A stretch of 64,000 bases of DNA from contig SUZK01000001.1 in the NCBI GenBank assembly GCA_015059955.1, forward strand, positions 62,001 through 126,000, given 5' to 3'. The translations under genes were made by a program, and so were the position numbers. Shown here piece by piece: positions 26,974-35,415 of this stretch (position 1 is the first letter of the stretch; the number at the start of each line of letters is the position of its first letter). The notes under the pieces are model-generated. The model was not told the origin of the DNA. It made no database searches and saw nothing but the letters and a program-made list of their open reading frames with translations. Source of the stretch: Rikenellaceae bacterium. Lineage in GTDB: Bacteria > Bacteroidota > Bacteroidia > Bacteroidales > Rikenellaceae.

Positions 26974-27007
26974 CGGGGATGGCTAATTTACCTTTTAGCC
27001 ATCCCCG
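26974..27007. terminator. Hairpin downstream of the leftward lipoprotein gene
   Basis: Perfect 12-bp stem CGGGGATGGCTA (26974-26985) with TAGCCATCCCCG (26996-27007). No T run follows on either strand, so termination is not certain. A close relative of this hairpin, including the GGGGATGGCTAA arm, ends rpsA. Confidence 0.6.
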
Positions 27008-27039
27008 ATTTGTTACGAGCAGATTGATGCGTTGACTAT

Positions 27040-28557
27040 CTAACTCTCTGGTATAAAGTTATTCAACTCACCGTAATATGTGCCAGTCCATATGTTGTAG
27101 CTATTCTGCGCCTGTAATTTAAATCGGAACTCCCAGAAGTCATCTTCGATTTCAATGATACGTACTTTACCATCTCTAATTGCTATGTCGCCCAAGGTCG
27201 CTGAGCTAAAGCGTAGTGATGACTTATCGATATATGGTCTATAAGCCTCGCCAATATCTGCGATGGGGTAGATGCCCTCGACAAACTCATCGGCACAAAT
27301 ATCGAACGATAGTGAGTAGTTACCATCGAAGATAATTCTGTAAAGACCACTCTCAACCTCGTTAAACTCGGCTGAATCAACGGTGAACGAGATATAGAGC
27401 TCATCACTTGGTACTGGGCCTCTGCACTCGAACTTAATCTCGCGGCCTAACTCATCAACGATATCTACGTCGTAAATGTAGTCATAGTTGTCGTCCGCCG
27501 AGACATCAATCGAGATGGTTATAGTTCCACTCTTTAGCTCTGAGTAGTAGCCATTGGCAATAAACCACGAGTTGTGAGCGTCAATCTCGAAGGGCTCAAA
27601 CCCATCTTCGTCAGTAGCGACAGTATAGACGCCAGGCTCTAAGTACATTCGCGATGGGATGTACGTCTCTGCTACGAACGTGGCCTTTTCATCCTCGCTA
27701 TTAAAGATTAATGTGGCTCGCTTACCATCTTCGCTCTTGCGGACTATGGGCCTGTCAAATACCATATTCGATATGTCGTACATAGGCATATTACCCACAT
27801 AGTCACGTACCACAACAGTGTACACAGTATTGCCTGCATAGAGGTGTATATCAAAATAGTAGTAATCATCAGTAGATTCACATGCTACCCATGCCTCAAT
27901 CTTATCGAAGAAGATTGGCTCATCGCCATTTGTGAATCTAAGGAACGACCTCTTGGCATCAATATTTGCGTTGGCGCCACCCTCTGTTGAGTACGCACCC
28001 TCAGGAAGCATCTCGCTATCCTCGGCATGAAGCACGAGCGTTAGTTCATACTCAGGATCTACATCCGTAAAGAAGAGTGCAAAGTCGGTGTCGGCATAGT
28101 TCTCACCCTCTAAACGACGCACAAATGGGAAGTCCAAGTCAACCTCGTTGTAGTAACTGGATTTGGTCGTCACAATCTCGTGTGTAACGGCAAAACCATT
28201 ATCGCTCTTGGCCGCAACTGAGACAAGGTACGTTGTGTCGCTATCAAGGTCATCAACCTTTACTATATACTCCTGGTTTACCACAGATGGGCGACCATTT
28301 TGGAGTACATACTCCGCATCATGTATTCCATCAGAGGCCTCTGTTACCAGATATTTCACCTCGTCAGCATTTGTCGAGGTAATCATAAATGATATTGACG
28401 AGTCAGTTGTCTCTCTTATCTCTACCTTCACGCTTGGCTCTGCCGACCCACTAACTTCGGATTGCTCGCAGCTTACCGACAAGATAGCCACACCAATAAG
28501 TAACATATATACCCAATGGCATGCTCTGCTAAACAGTGCTGAAATTTTAGTTCTCAT
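27040..28557 (-). CDS. Surface lipoprotein with FN3-like domain and three internal repeats
   Basis: 505 residues, unrecognised family. The long signal peptide ends in the lipobox ILSVSC (Cys-30). Residues about 45-135 resemble an FN3/Ig fold (DSSISFMITSTNADEVKYLV and LDSDTTYLVSVAAK). The rest shows three related blocks of about 90-110 residues. Each has the pattern L-P/E-x-G-x-Y, then a phrase like SFLRF, WFIAN or SLRFS, then a strand-rich segment ending near YVG, CRG or YYG. Such repeats suggest tandem beta-sandwich modules. No enzyme motif is seen, so an adhesin or glycan-binding role is plausible but unproven. It has its own full-consensus promoter. Confidence 0.75.
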   Translation of the reverse strand: MRTKISALFSRACHWVYMLLIGVAILSVSCEQSEVSGSAEPSVKVEIRETTDSSISFMITSTNADEVKYLVTEASDGIHDAEYVLQNGRPSVVNQEYIVKVDDLDSDTTYLVSVAAKSDNGFAVTHEIVTTKSSYYNEVDLDFPFVRRLEGENYADTDFALFFTDVDPEYELTLVLHAEDSEMLPEGAYSTEGGANANIDAKRSFLRFTNGDEPIFFDKIEAWVACESTDDYYYFDIHLYAGNTVYTVVVRDYVGNMPMYDISNMVFDRPIVRKSEDGKRATLIFNSEDEKATFVAETYIPSRMYLEPGVYTVATDEDGFEPFEIDAHNSWFIANGYYSELKSGTITISIDVSADDNYDYIYDVDIVDELGREIKFECRGPVPSDELYISFTVDSAEFNEVESGLYRIIFDGNYSLSFDICADEFVEGIYPIADIGEAYRPYIDKSSLRFSSATLGDIAIRDGKVRIIEIEDDFWEFRFKLQAQNSYNIWTGTYYGELNNFIPES

Positions 28558-28652
28558 AGTCCTTAATAAATTCGGGAGTTCTGTACATTTAATTTAACAT
28601 CAACATATAGCCAGAACCCGTTATAACTACTGTCGATGTTCTACTTGTTTTA

Positions 28653-28685
28653 CAAATTTAACATATTTTTTTTGAATATTCCAAA
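28653..28685 (-). promoter_or_regulatory. Promoter of the 505-residue lipoprotein gene
   Basis: Minus strand: TTTG (28682-28685), 21 bases, TAAATTTG (28653-28660); leader of about 90 bases. The nine-G tract lies about 20 bases upstream of the -33 box. Confidence 0.7.
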
Positions 28686-28769
28686 TGTTTCCTCGATATT
28701 TTGCGGGGGGGGGTAAATGTCTAAAAATCAGCATTTTAATAAATAGGGGGGGGTAAAGGCAAGATAAAT

Positions 28770-28817
28770 GATGAAAGATGAAAGATGAAAGATGAAAGAT
28801 GAAAGATGAAAGATGAA
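28770..28817. repeat. Heptanucleotide tandem repeat (GATGAAA)6 plus partial unit
   Basis: Six perfect GATGAAA units followed by GATGAAC. A 7-bp unit in non-coding DNA is prone to slippage. Related words occur at 9622-9670 and 19768. Confidence 0.95.
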
Positions 28818-28931
28818 CTCTTGCTATTATCTCTTCCAAAGTGATAGGCTCAACCTAACGATGATGCTGAATAAGAAAAGTCTATTTAGTCGTTCTTTGT
28901 TGTGATAAGGCAGACATCTACTGCCGCTAAC

Positions 28932-28985
28932 AAAAATTCCCGACAATGAGCAGTACGCCAAGTACAGCCCATCGTCGGGATTTTT
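28932..28985. terminator. Long bidirectional terminator-like hairpin
   Basis: AAAAATTCCCGACAATG (28932-28948) pairs with CATCGTCGGGATTTTT (28970-28985), about 16 bp with one G-U pair, with A/T tails on both sides and a loop that itself contains a GTAC pair. It does not lie next to any gene I can see, so it may end a transcript not recognised here. Confidence 0.6.
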
Positions 28986-29186
28986 GCCGAGCGTTGTATC
29001 TAATGTCTTCTGCCAACAAAACATCTCGCCCTCAAAATGCTCATTTACGCTGAGTAAACTCCGCTTTTTCGGGCTTCGCAGCGCCGCGATTAAGTGAGAG
29101 CAGAGGCTGCTTGCAGACTATGCCGAGCGTGAGCGGTGAAAAGGCACTTAGGCCTAAAACTACATCTTCTTATTCAACCTCAAACA

Positions 29187-29228
29187 AAATTGGGGATGGC
29201 TAAAATACTTTTTAGTCACCCCCAATTT
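29187..29228 (-). terminator. Terminator of rpsA
   Basis: Leftward stem: AATTGGGGGTGACTAAAA pairs with TTTTAGCCATCCCCAATT (two weak pairs), followed by TTGTTT. It starts 54 bases past the stop. Confidence 0.75.
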
Positions 29229-29281
29229 ACATTTAGTGATGTGCCACAGATTGTGGCTTATCACAAGAATTTGAGAAATTT

Positions 29282-31066
29282 TTATTTGTTCTCCATCTGA
29301 GCCTTCAACTCAGCCAAGCCTGCGATATCGCCAAGGGTTGTCTTCTCAACCTGAGCGTTGATCTTCTTAACGCTTGACTTAGTAGCGTCAGCATCAGCAC
29401 GACGTGCAGCCTTCTCAGCAGCAACAGCCTCACGCTTAGCCTCCTCGAAGATGCGGCTGTGTGAGAGGGTGATGCGCTTAGTAGCCTTAGAGAACTCCAA
29501 CACCTTGAACTCAGCGGTCTCGCCAGCCTTCAATGTTGTGCCATCCTCCTTTACGAGGTGACGTGCAGGGCAGAAGCCCTCGATGTTCTCACCAAGAGTT
29601 ACGATAGCGCCCTTCTCAGTTACCTCAGCTACGGTACCCTCGTGGATGCTGTCAACGCCAAACTGGCTCTCGAAGCCGTTCCATGGGTTCTCCTCGAGCT
29701 GCTTGTGGCCGAGTGAAAGACGACGGTTGTCCTTGTTAATCTCAAGAACTACAACCTCCAACTCAGCGCCAATCTGAGTGAACTCTGATGGGTGCTTAAC
29801 CTTCTTTGTCCAAGAGAGGTCAGAGATATGTACAAGACCCTCGATGCCGTCCTCGATCTCTACGAATACACCGAAGTTAGAGAAGTTGCGTACGCGAGCT
29901 GTGCACTTTGTGCCTGCAGGATACTTCTTCTCAATCTCTGCCCATGGGTCTAGAGTAAGCTGCTTGATACCGAGAGACATCTTGCGCTCCTCGCGGTCGA
30001 GAGTAAGAAGAACTGCCTCGATCTCGTCACCCACCTTCATGAACTCCTGAGCTGAGCGCAATGGCTGGCTCCAAGACATCTCTGAAACGTGGATAAGACC
30101 CTCAACGCCAGGTGCTACCTCAACGAATGCGCCGTAGTCGGTAACAACAACAACCTTACCCTTAATCTTATCGCCTACCTTGAGATCTGCGTCGAGAGCC
30201 TCCCAAGGATGAGCTGTGAGCTGCTTAAGACCGAGAGCGATACGCTTCTTAGCCTCGTCGAAGTCGAGGATAACAACCTGAAGCTTCTCGTCCAAGGTAA
30301 CAACCTCCTCTGGGTGGTTTACGCGGCCCCATGAGAGGTCGGTGATGTGGATAAGACCGTCAACACCGCCGAGGTCGATGAATACACCGTACGATGTGAT
30401 GTTCTTAACAGTACCCTCAAGGATCTGACCCTTCTCAAGCTTAGACATGATAACCTGCTTCTGAGCCTCGAGCTCTGCCTCGATAAGAGCCTTGTGAGAT
30501 ACAACAACGTTGCGGAACTCCTGGTTGATCTTAACAACCTTGAACTCCATAGTCTTGTCTACGTATACGTCGTAGTCGCGGATAGGCTTAACGTCGATCT
30601 GTGAACCTGGCAAGAATGCCTCGATGCCGAATACATCAACGATCATACCACCCTTAGTGCGGCACTTAACATAACCCTTGATGATCTCGTCGTTGTTCAA
30701 AGCCTCGTTTACACGATCCCAGCTCTTGAGCTGACGTGCCTTCTTGTGAGAGAGTGCCAACTGGCCACCCTTATCCTCTACCGACTCAACGTAAACCTCA
30801 ACCTTCTCGCCTACGGTCAAGTCGGGGTTGTAACGGAACTCGGTTGCTGCGATAAGACCCTCAGACTTATAGCCGATGTTAACGGTAACCTCGCGCTTGT
30901 TGATGTCGGTAACGGTACCCTCAACAACCTCGCCTACAGCTACGTTAGACATGGTCTGATTGTAAGCGGCCTCAATCGTCTCCTTCGACTGGTCGTAAAC
31001 GCCAAGGTCATTCTCGAACGCATTCCAATCGAAATTCTCGTTCGCTACAATTTTGTTCTGCTCCAT
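29282..31066 (-). CDS. rpsA: 30S ribosomal protein S1
   Basis: mRNA-binding ribosomal protein needed for initiation on most messages. This matters in Bacteroidota, which rarely use Shine-Dalgarno pairing. 594 residues with six S1 (OB-fold) repeats spread from about residue 38 to 545. Clear examples are EGTVTDINKREVTVNIGYKS, EGTVKNITSYGVFIDLGGVD with GLIHITDLSW, and FSNFGVFVEIEDGIEGLVHI. A charged Ala/Lys tail ends the chain. Codon use is that of a highly expressed gene. It has its own promoter and a roughly 95-base leader. Confidence 0.96.
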   Translation of the reverse strand: MEQNKIVANENFDWNAFENDLGVYDQSKETIEAAYNQTMSNVAVGEVVEGTVTDINKREVTVNIGYKSEGLIAATEFRYNPDLTVGEKVEVYVESVEDKGGQLALSHKKARQLKSWDRVNEALNNDEIIKGYVKCRTKGGMIVDVFGIEAFLPGSQIDVKPIRDYDVYVDKTMEFKVVKINQEFRNVVVSHKALIEAELEAQKQVIMSKLEKGQILEGTVKNITSYGVFIDLGGVDGLIHITDLSWGRVNHPEEVVTLDEKLQVVILDFDEAKKRIALGLKQLTAHPWEALDADLKVGDKIKGKVVVVTDYGAFVEVAPGVEGLIHVSEMSWSQPLRSAQEFMKVGDEIEAVLLTLDREERKMSLGIKQLTLDPWAEIEKKYPAGTKCTARVRNFSNFGVFVEIEDGIEGLVHISDLSWTKKVKHPSEFTQIGAELEVVVLEINKDNRRLSLGHKQLEENPWNGFESQFGVDSIHEGTVAEVTEKGAIVTLGENIEGFCPARHLVKEDGTTLKAGETAEFKVLEFSKATKRITLSHSRIFEEAKREAVAAEKAARRADADATKSSVKKINAQVEKTTLGDIAGLAELKAQMENK

Positions 31067-31165
31067 AATGGAAATAGTTTTTGCGATACAATCGCTCGTT
31101 AAAAATTAATAAATAGTTTCATCCTCGTGCTGTGTCGCGTGTTACGCGAGCGCGCAAAAGGCTCG

Positions 31166-31197
31166 CAAAGGTACATATTTTTTTGCTACTTACGCAA
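31166..31197 (-). promoter_or_regulatory. Promoter of rpsA
   Basis: Minus strand -7 box TACCTTTG (31166-31173), with TTG at 31195-31197, 21 bases upstream. The leader contains GCGCGT-type inverted sequence near 31135-31155. Confidence 0.7.
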
Positions 31198-31224
31198 CAT
31201 ATTGCCATATTTTTTTCAAAATAG

Positions 31225-31255
31225 TTGCTCCGCCCGCCTCTTTGCACTATCTTTG
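31225..31255 (+). promoter_or_regulatory. Promoter of the small lipoprotein gene
   Basis: TTG (31225-31227), 20 bases, TATCTTTG (31248-31255), 30 bases before the ATG. Confidence 0.7.
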
Positions 31256-31285
31256 CCCACGAATGGTAACTAAAATTTGAGATAT

Positions 31286-31756
31286 ATGAGATTGTTACGT
31301 CTATTGATGAGTGCCGTGTTGTTGCTTGCGGTGAGCGCTTGCGAGAAGCCTACGGATGAGAAGAGGGTATTCCCTGAGTTAGAGACTCTTGAAGATACCA
31401 TGTGGTATAGCTACGACGCAAAGAGGGATATATACTACGACATCTACTATAATGCCGATGGCGAGGGCCGTATGCTTGGCTACGACACTTCGGAGCGCAA
31501 TGAAGAAGAGGTGCTTGTTGACCGTACGTTTACCTACGACTATACACGTGCGACGGAGAATCTTGATGCTATTGTCAATGTGACGTTTGCGGATGGCCAG
31601 CGCTATGGTGGCATCCTTATCCCTAAGGGCAATCTTCAAATTAGTAGCAAGGATGTCTATATTATTCAGCTCTATGAGCTTACGGCCGATGGCGAGGATA
31701 TTGCCTACGACGAGAACGGCAATATTAAGTCGACGCTGATGATGTGGCGCGAGTAG
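31286..31756 (+). CDS. Small lipoprotein, unknown function
   Basis: 156 residues from the ATG chosen; a TTG three codons upstream is less likely. The signal peptide has the lipobox AVSAC (Cys-19). The mature part is acidic and strand-rich: a WYSYDAKRDIYYDIYYNADGEG segment in two pieces around residue 40-60, then regularly spaced strands ending SKDVYIIQLYEL. This is the look of the short lipocalin-like or beta-barrel lipoproteins frequent in Bacteroides, but no specific family is recognised. Single-gene unit with its own promoter and terminator. Confidence 0.75.
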   Translation: MRLLRLLMSAVLLLAVSACEKPTDEKRVFPELETLEDTMWYSYDAKRDIYYDIYYNADGEGRMLGYDTSERNEEEVLVDRTFTYDYTRATENLDAIVNVTFADGQRYGGILIPKGNLQISSKDVYIIQLYELTADGEDIAYDENGNIKSTLMMWRE

Positions 31757-31802
31757 TGGAGATACTAAAAATGTTGAGGCTGACCAATTTGGACAGCCCT
31801 CT

Positions 31803-31832
31803 TTCGGCGGTGAATTTATTTTCACCGCCGAA
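31803..31832 (+). terminator. Terminator of the small lipoprotein gene
   Basis: Perfect 12-bp stem TTCGGCGGTGAA (31803-31814) with TTCACCGCCGAA (31821-31832), followed by ATTGTTTATTT. Confidence 0.85.
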
Positions 31833-31927
31833 ATTGTTTATTTACAATATGTTATATTGAACGATTGTGAAACAAGTTTCTGCGCAATCGCTGCTTAAAC
31901 TCTATTTTCCTCTTTGCTTGTAGCTTC

Positions 31928-31955
31928 CTATTTAGTCTAAATTAAGACTAAATAG
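31928..31955. terminator. Hairpin downstream of the TonB-dependent receptor
   Basis: Perfect 11-bp inverted repeat CTATTTAGTCT (31928-31938) with AGACTAAATAG (31945-31955), located 29 bases past the receptor stop. It is A/T-rich and lacks a clean T run, so it is a weak terminator or an mRNA-protecting stem. Confidence 0.5.
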
Positions 31956-31983
31956 CAACACCAATTTATATATAGGTGCAATT

Positions 31984-34332
31984 TTACATACCCAACCTGA
32001 TGAGGCTGCGGTCATTCTCGCTCTTCTGACCGCTTCGCTGCTTGAAGGAGTTGAAGTTGTACGACACTCCAAGCCACAACATACGGCTCTTATTCTTGCT
32101 ATTGTTTTTGAGGTCGAAGAGGTTGTTATGCGACCACACCTCCCACTTGGCAGTGTTGAAGACATCGGTCAAGAGTACCGATACGGTCATAGCACCCTTC
32201 AAGAGGCGTTGCTTGATGCCTATATTCATCTGGTGCGTGAGCGAGGTTGTCAACTGCGGATAGTATTGTGGTGTTGTCACAAAGTATTGCACTTGAATAT
32301 CTCCACCCTTCCAAGGTGCAAAGTCGAGCAAGAGGTTGCTATTGTTTGTCCAGCCTCTATTGTCGATATGAGCACCCTCGAACACGCCCTCGGTAGTTAC
32401 ATAGTAGGTGTTTGCACCTACCGAGCAGTTAAACCATCGTGCTGGTGTTACTTTCAACGATAGTTCGACTCCCGTTTTAAGGTCTTTGTCGGCATTGGCG
32501 TAGGTGGTTATCAGTCGCTCGTCCTCCATCTTGGTCACTTGCGAGATATAGTCGGTGGTATAGTTCAGGTAACCATTCACAAAAAGGTTTATTACCTCTG
32601 AATGTAGACTATAGCTCAAATCAACCTTTGTTGCCTTTTCGGAGTCGAGATGCATATTTCCCTGCTCGTAGGTTGTAGCATCGACCATACTCATATATGG
32701 AATGAGCTGCGGATATGTAGGGCGGCCAATGCGACGAGAGAGAGCCAACGACAAATCTTGATTCTTGGCTATTTTATAGGTTGCCGAAAGGCTTGGTGCG
32801 ACAAAGAAGTCGTTCTCTCGCTCGCTGATTGCATCGTGCTTGCTATTGAGGGTTGTGGTCGAAAACTCACCACGCAAACCCACCTTATAGCTAAATTTCT
32901 TGCCGATGCGAGAAGCGAACATTGCGTATGCCGCAGGAGTCAACTCGGTGTGCAGCATATCTTTACTCATCGCTTCAGAATATATCCACTCGCCATCCGC
33001 AAATTCATAAAATTCGTGATATACATCGTTCTGACGATAGGTTAACTTTGCTCCCGCCGAGAGTGTGCCAACACCGAATTTATGTTTGTAGTCAGCTTGT
33101 AGAGATGGTATGAATGGGCTTCCACCAGAGACCGAGCGGTTATTCTCGACACCACCCACAAAGTAGTGAGATGGTCGCTCGCCCCAAATCTTCGACACCG
33201 AAGCACGAATCGTTAAGTCCGAAACCTCTGGTTTGATAATATGAGTGTAGGCAACCGAGCCCTCGATGTTCACTCGATTCCACGTAACATCGTTATATCG
33301 CTCCTCTGAATAATCGACAAAGGTATTATGAATGTCTTGCTTGATATTTAGGCGAGGGATAATCAGTTTGGCATCTACCGACAAGCGATTGCGAGGGTCG
33401 ATGCGAAAATCTGCCCCAAGCGAAATGTTGTTATTGAAGGTGTAGCGCGTGGATTGCATCTGCTGGAACACCTCATACCCTGTGCTATGCACCTTGCGGT
33501 TGAGCGTAGACTTTACCACATCGTCCTCGTACTTAACATTGTAGCTGAATCGCCACGATGTCTTTGGACGATTATACGAGAGGGCGATATTGCCATTTGC
33601 GAAGTGGTTGAAACCATAGTTTGCCGCTACCATACTGCTAAATCCCTCGGCACGATTGCGCTTCGAGATGATGTTGATGATGCCACCCGTACCACCTGCA
33701 TCGTGCGAGGCATCGGGGTTTGTGATAACCTCAATGCTCTGAATATTTGCCGCAGGGATAGTCGAGAGATCGCTGGCGGTAGTAGGCACACCGTCCATCA
33801 AGACAAGGATATTCTTGTTACCACGAATGGCTATCTCATCGTTCGAAACGCTCACCGATGATGCCGAGCGCAAGACATCTATTGCCGTACCCTTGCTCGA
33901 AGCCATATTTGCCGAAGCGTTGATAGTGGTGTGCTCAACAGTGGACTTCTGCGCCACCTCCTTGCCCGTAATGACAACCTCTGCAAACTCGACAGCTGCC
34001 TCCTTTAATAGGATTGTTCCGAGGTCGAAATGTGCTTTGTTGGGCACAATAAGCCCCTCATACTTCTCGTAGCCGATAAACTCTATCGCAAGACGATATT
34101 CGTCGGTGGAGTGATTTGTTTTAAGTGTGAACTTACCCTCGCTGTCGGTAACAACTCCCGCAATGGGTGTTTTGTCTTGGTAAATAGCCACCGAAGCGTA
34201 TGCAACAGGACTATTCTGCTGGTCGATGACCTTACCTGAAATCGTACACTTTACCCCCTGCGCAAAGAGCGTAAACGGAGCACCGCAAAGTGCAAGGATG
34301 AGTATTATAGAGGCAACTATCTTCTTTATCAT
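31984..34332 (-). CDS. TonB-dependent outer-membrane receptor (carboxypeptidase-regulatory-like + plug + barrel)
   Basis: 782 residues from the ATG that gives a proper signal peptide (MIKKIVASIILILALCG, ending about FAQG); an upstream Met 13 codons earlier is rejected. Residues about 25-110 form a carboxypeptidase-regulatory-like domain (CTISGKVIDQQNSPVAYASV). The plug follows (DVLRSASSVSV, IRGNKNILVLMDGVPT, SIEVITNPDASHDAGGTGGIINI), then a beta-barrel of the OMP_b-brl_3 type ending WLGVSYNFNSF. No SusD-like partner is adjacent, so this is a solitary receptor, not a classic SusCD pair. The cargo is unknown. Base composition is more A/T-rich than the neighbouring housekeeping genes, suggesting accessory status. 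Confidence 0.9.
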   Translation of the reverse strand: MIKKIVASIILILALCGAPFTLFAQGVKCTISGKVIDQQNSPVAYASVAIYQDKTPIAGVVTDSEGKFTLKTNHSTDEYRLAIEFIGYEKYEGLIVPNKAHFDLGTILLKEAAVEFAEVVITGKEVAQKSTVEHTTINASANMASSKGTAIDVLRSASSVSVSNDEIAIRGNKNILVLMDGVPTTASDLSTIPAANIQSIEVITNPDASHDAGGTGGIINIISKRNRAEGFSSMVAANYGFNHFANGNIALSYNRPKTSWRFSYNVKYEDDVVKSTLNRKVHSTGYEVFQQMQSTRYTFNNNISLGADFRIDPRNRLSVDAKLIIPRLNIKQDIHNTFVDYSEERYNDVTWNRVNIEGSVAYTHIIKPEVSDLTIRASVSKIWGERPSHYFVGGVENNRSVSGGSPFIPSLQADYKHKFGVGTLSAGAKLTYRQNDVYHEFYEFADGEWIYSEAMSKDMLHTELTPAAYAMFASRIGKKFSYKVGLRGEFSTTTLNSKHDAISERENDFFVAPSLSATYKIAKNQDLSLALSRRIGRPTYPQLIPYMSMVDATTYEQGNMHLDSEKATKVDLSYSLHSEVINLFVNGYLNYTTDYISQVTKMEDERLITTYANADKDLKTGVELSLKVTPARWFNCSVGANTYYVTTEGVFEGAHIDNRGWTNNSNLLLDFAPWKGGDIQVQYFVTTPQYYPQLTTSLTHQMNIGIKQRLLKGAMTVSVLLTDVFNTAKWEVWSHNNLFDLKNNSKNKSRMLWLGVSYNFNSFKQRSGQKSENDRSLIRLGM

Positions 34333-34658
34333 AAATTCAAATTTTGGGTAAAGATACGAAAAATATCGCAAGTATGCCCCAAAATAACTGTTTCTTAATT
34401 ACTGTGGCGCATGTAGTGAACCTTGTAGTTCTCTCATACGCCACCATTGTCTATTCACAACACATCTTTGGAAGATGCTTGATTTCAGAGCTTTACTTCC
34501 AAAAGATTTATTTACCTTTGCACTCGCAGCTTTTGGGCTTGATTACGACCTCCATGTAGCCTTCTATGTAGAGGATTTCGCAATTTTCGTAAAAACTAAC
34601 ACTGATAATCAATTAGTTAAAATAAAATAATGGTTGCCTGAAAGTCAGCCTCAGTTCA
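34333..34658. other. 326-bp gap with an orphan promoter-like box
   Basis: Leftward, TATCTTTA at 34349-34356 (minus) is a near-consensus -7 box for the TonB-dependent receptor. Rightward, an exact TACCTTTG stands at 34513-34520, but no gene follows on that strand. A small fold CCTC...GAGG with repeated ATGTAG lies near 34549-34575. Otherwise nothing is recognised. Confidence 0.45.
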
Positions 34659-35015
34659 TTACACCGAAGTAACTGTACGGTTGTTATAGCAACCTGATAG
34701 AAAACCTTTGGCGAACTCCTCCAGTAACATATCAGCGACCTCTTCGCCGAGGCCATAATCGTTACAAGCCTTGCGGATGCCTGCCTCGATACCCTCAAGG
34801 AAGCTATAAACCTGCTCCTCGGTTTCAATATAGTCATTTATATAATTCGCCGTGTTCTCAGCAAGAATATTGAGATTGTCTTCGTCACCCTCCAAACCGA
34901 GCTTAACGCACTTCTCACCGTAGTACTTACCCTTCTCATATGGAGACTGCGAAGCAGCGAATGCAAAGGTGTAAGTCATCACAAGCGCCAATGCCAACAT
35001 GAATAGATTTTTCAT
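34659..35015 (-). CDS. Small secreted protein, paralogue A
   Basis: 118 residues. The signal peptide (MKNLFMLALALVMTYTFAFA) is almost identical to that of the next gene. The mature part is acidic and helical: SQSPYEKGKYYGEKC, an EGDEDNLNIL segment, an IETEEQVYSFLEGIEAGIRK helix and GLGEEVADMLLEEFAKGF. It contains three Cys residues (two before and within the helix region, one near the C-terminus) that paralogue B mostly lacks. No family is recognised. It lies 28 bp downstream of paralogue B on the same strand, clearly a tandem duplication. Confidence 0.8.
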   Translation of the reverse strand: MKNLFMLALALVMTYTFAFAASQSPYEKGKYYGEKCVKLGLEGDEDNLNILAENTANYINDYIETEEQVYSFLEGIEAGIRKACNDYGLGEEVADMLLEEFAKGFLSGCYNNRTVTSV

Positions 35016-35043
35016 GGTGTTTGTGTTTTTTAATTGTTCGAGG

Positions 35044-35379
35044 TTATTCCATCAGCTCTTCTAACATTCCTGCGGCAAAGGCTTCCATTAGCTCATCTGC
35101 GACCTCCTCGCCCAAGCCGTACTCATCGCATGCCTCGTATATGCCTGCCTCAAAACCCTCAAGGAGGCTATAAAGCTGCTCCTCGGTTTCAATATAGTCT
35201 TCTACATAATTCTCAATTTGCTCAACAAGGTTCTCGAGATCGTCCTCGTCACCCTCCACACCAACGGTTACGGTCTGCTTGCCGAAGTACTTGCCCTTAG
35301 AGTATGGTGACTGTGAAGCTGCGAATGCAAAGGTGCAAGTCATCACAAGCGCCAATGCCAACACAAATAGATTTTTCAT
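35044..35379 (-). CDS. Small secreted protein, paralogue B
   Basis: 111 residues, aligned end to end with paralogue A: same leader (MKNLFVLALALVMTCTFAFA), SQSPYSKGKYFGKQ, VEGDEDDLENLVEQIENY, DYIETEEQLYSLLEGFEAGI and YGLGEEVADELMEAFAAGM. It is more acidic than paralogue A and has one mature Cys. A small soluble periplasmic or secreted helical protein is likely. The two genes are probably one transcript. Function unknown; not toxin-antitoxin-like, because both members are homologous and both are exported. Confidence 0.8.
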   Translation of the reverse strand: MKNLFVLALALVMTCTFAFAASQSPYSKGKYFGKQTVTVGVEGDEDDLENLVEQIENYVEDYIETEEQLYSLLEGFEAGIYEACDEYGLGEEVADELMEAFAAGMLEELME

Positions 35380-35415
35380 GGCTGTAAATGGTTATAAATT
35401 AGTTGTTTGTATGCT

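Larger units (their letters stand above)
28558..29281. other. 724-bp intergenic region between lipoprotein and rpsA
   Basis: No gene can be supported. Contents from left: promoter of the leftward lipoprotein, two poly-G tracts (nine G at 28705-28713 and eight G at 28746-28753, both followed by TAAA), a heptamer tandem array (28770-28817), a long bidirectional hairpin (28932-28985), unassigned sequence of about 200 bp, and the rpsA terminator hairpin. Short leftward frames across the heptamer array only translate the repeat. Confidence 0.6.

Noticed and set aside
26657..26986. 109-codon rightward frame over the end of mutB
   Set aside because: Overlaps the mutB C-terminal domain and the mutAB terminator; out-of-frame shadow.
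28770..28817. CRISPR-like array
   Set aside because: The unit is only 7 bp and there are no spacers; it is a simple tandem repeat, with no cas genes in the window.
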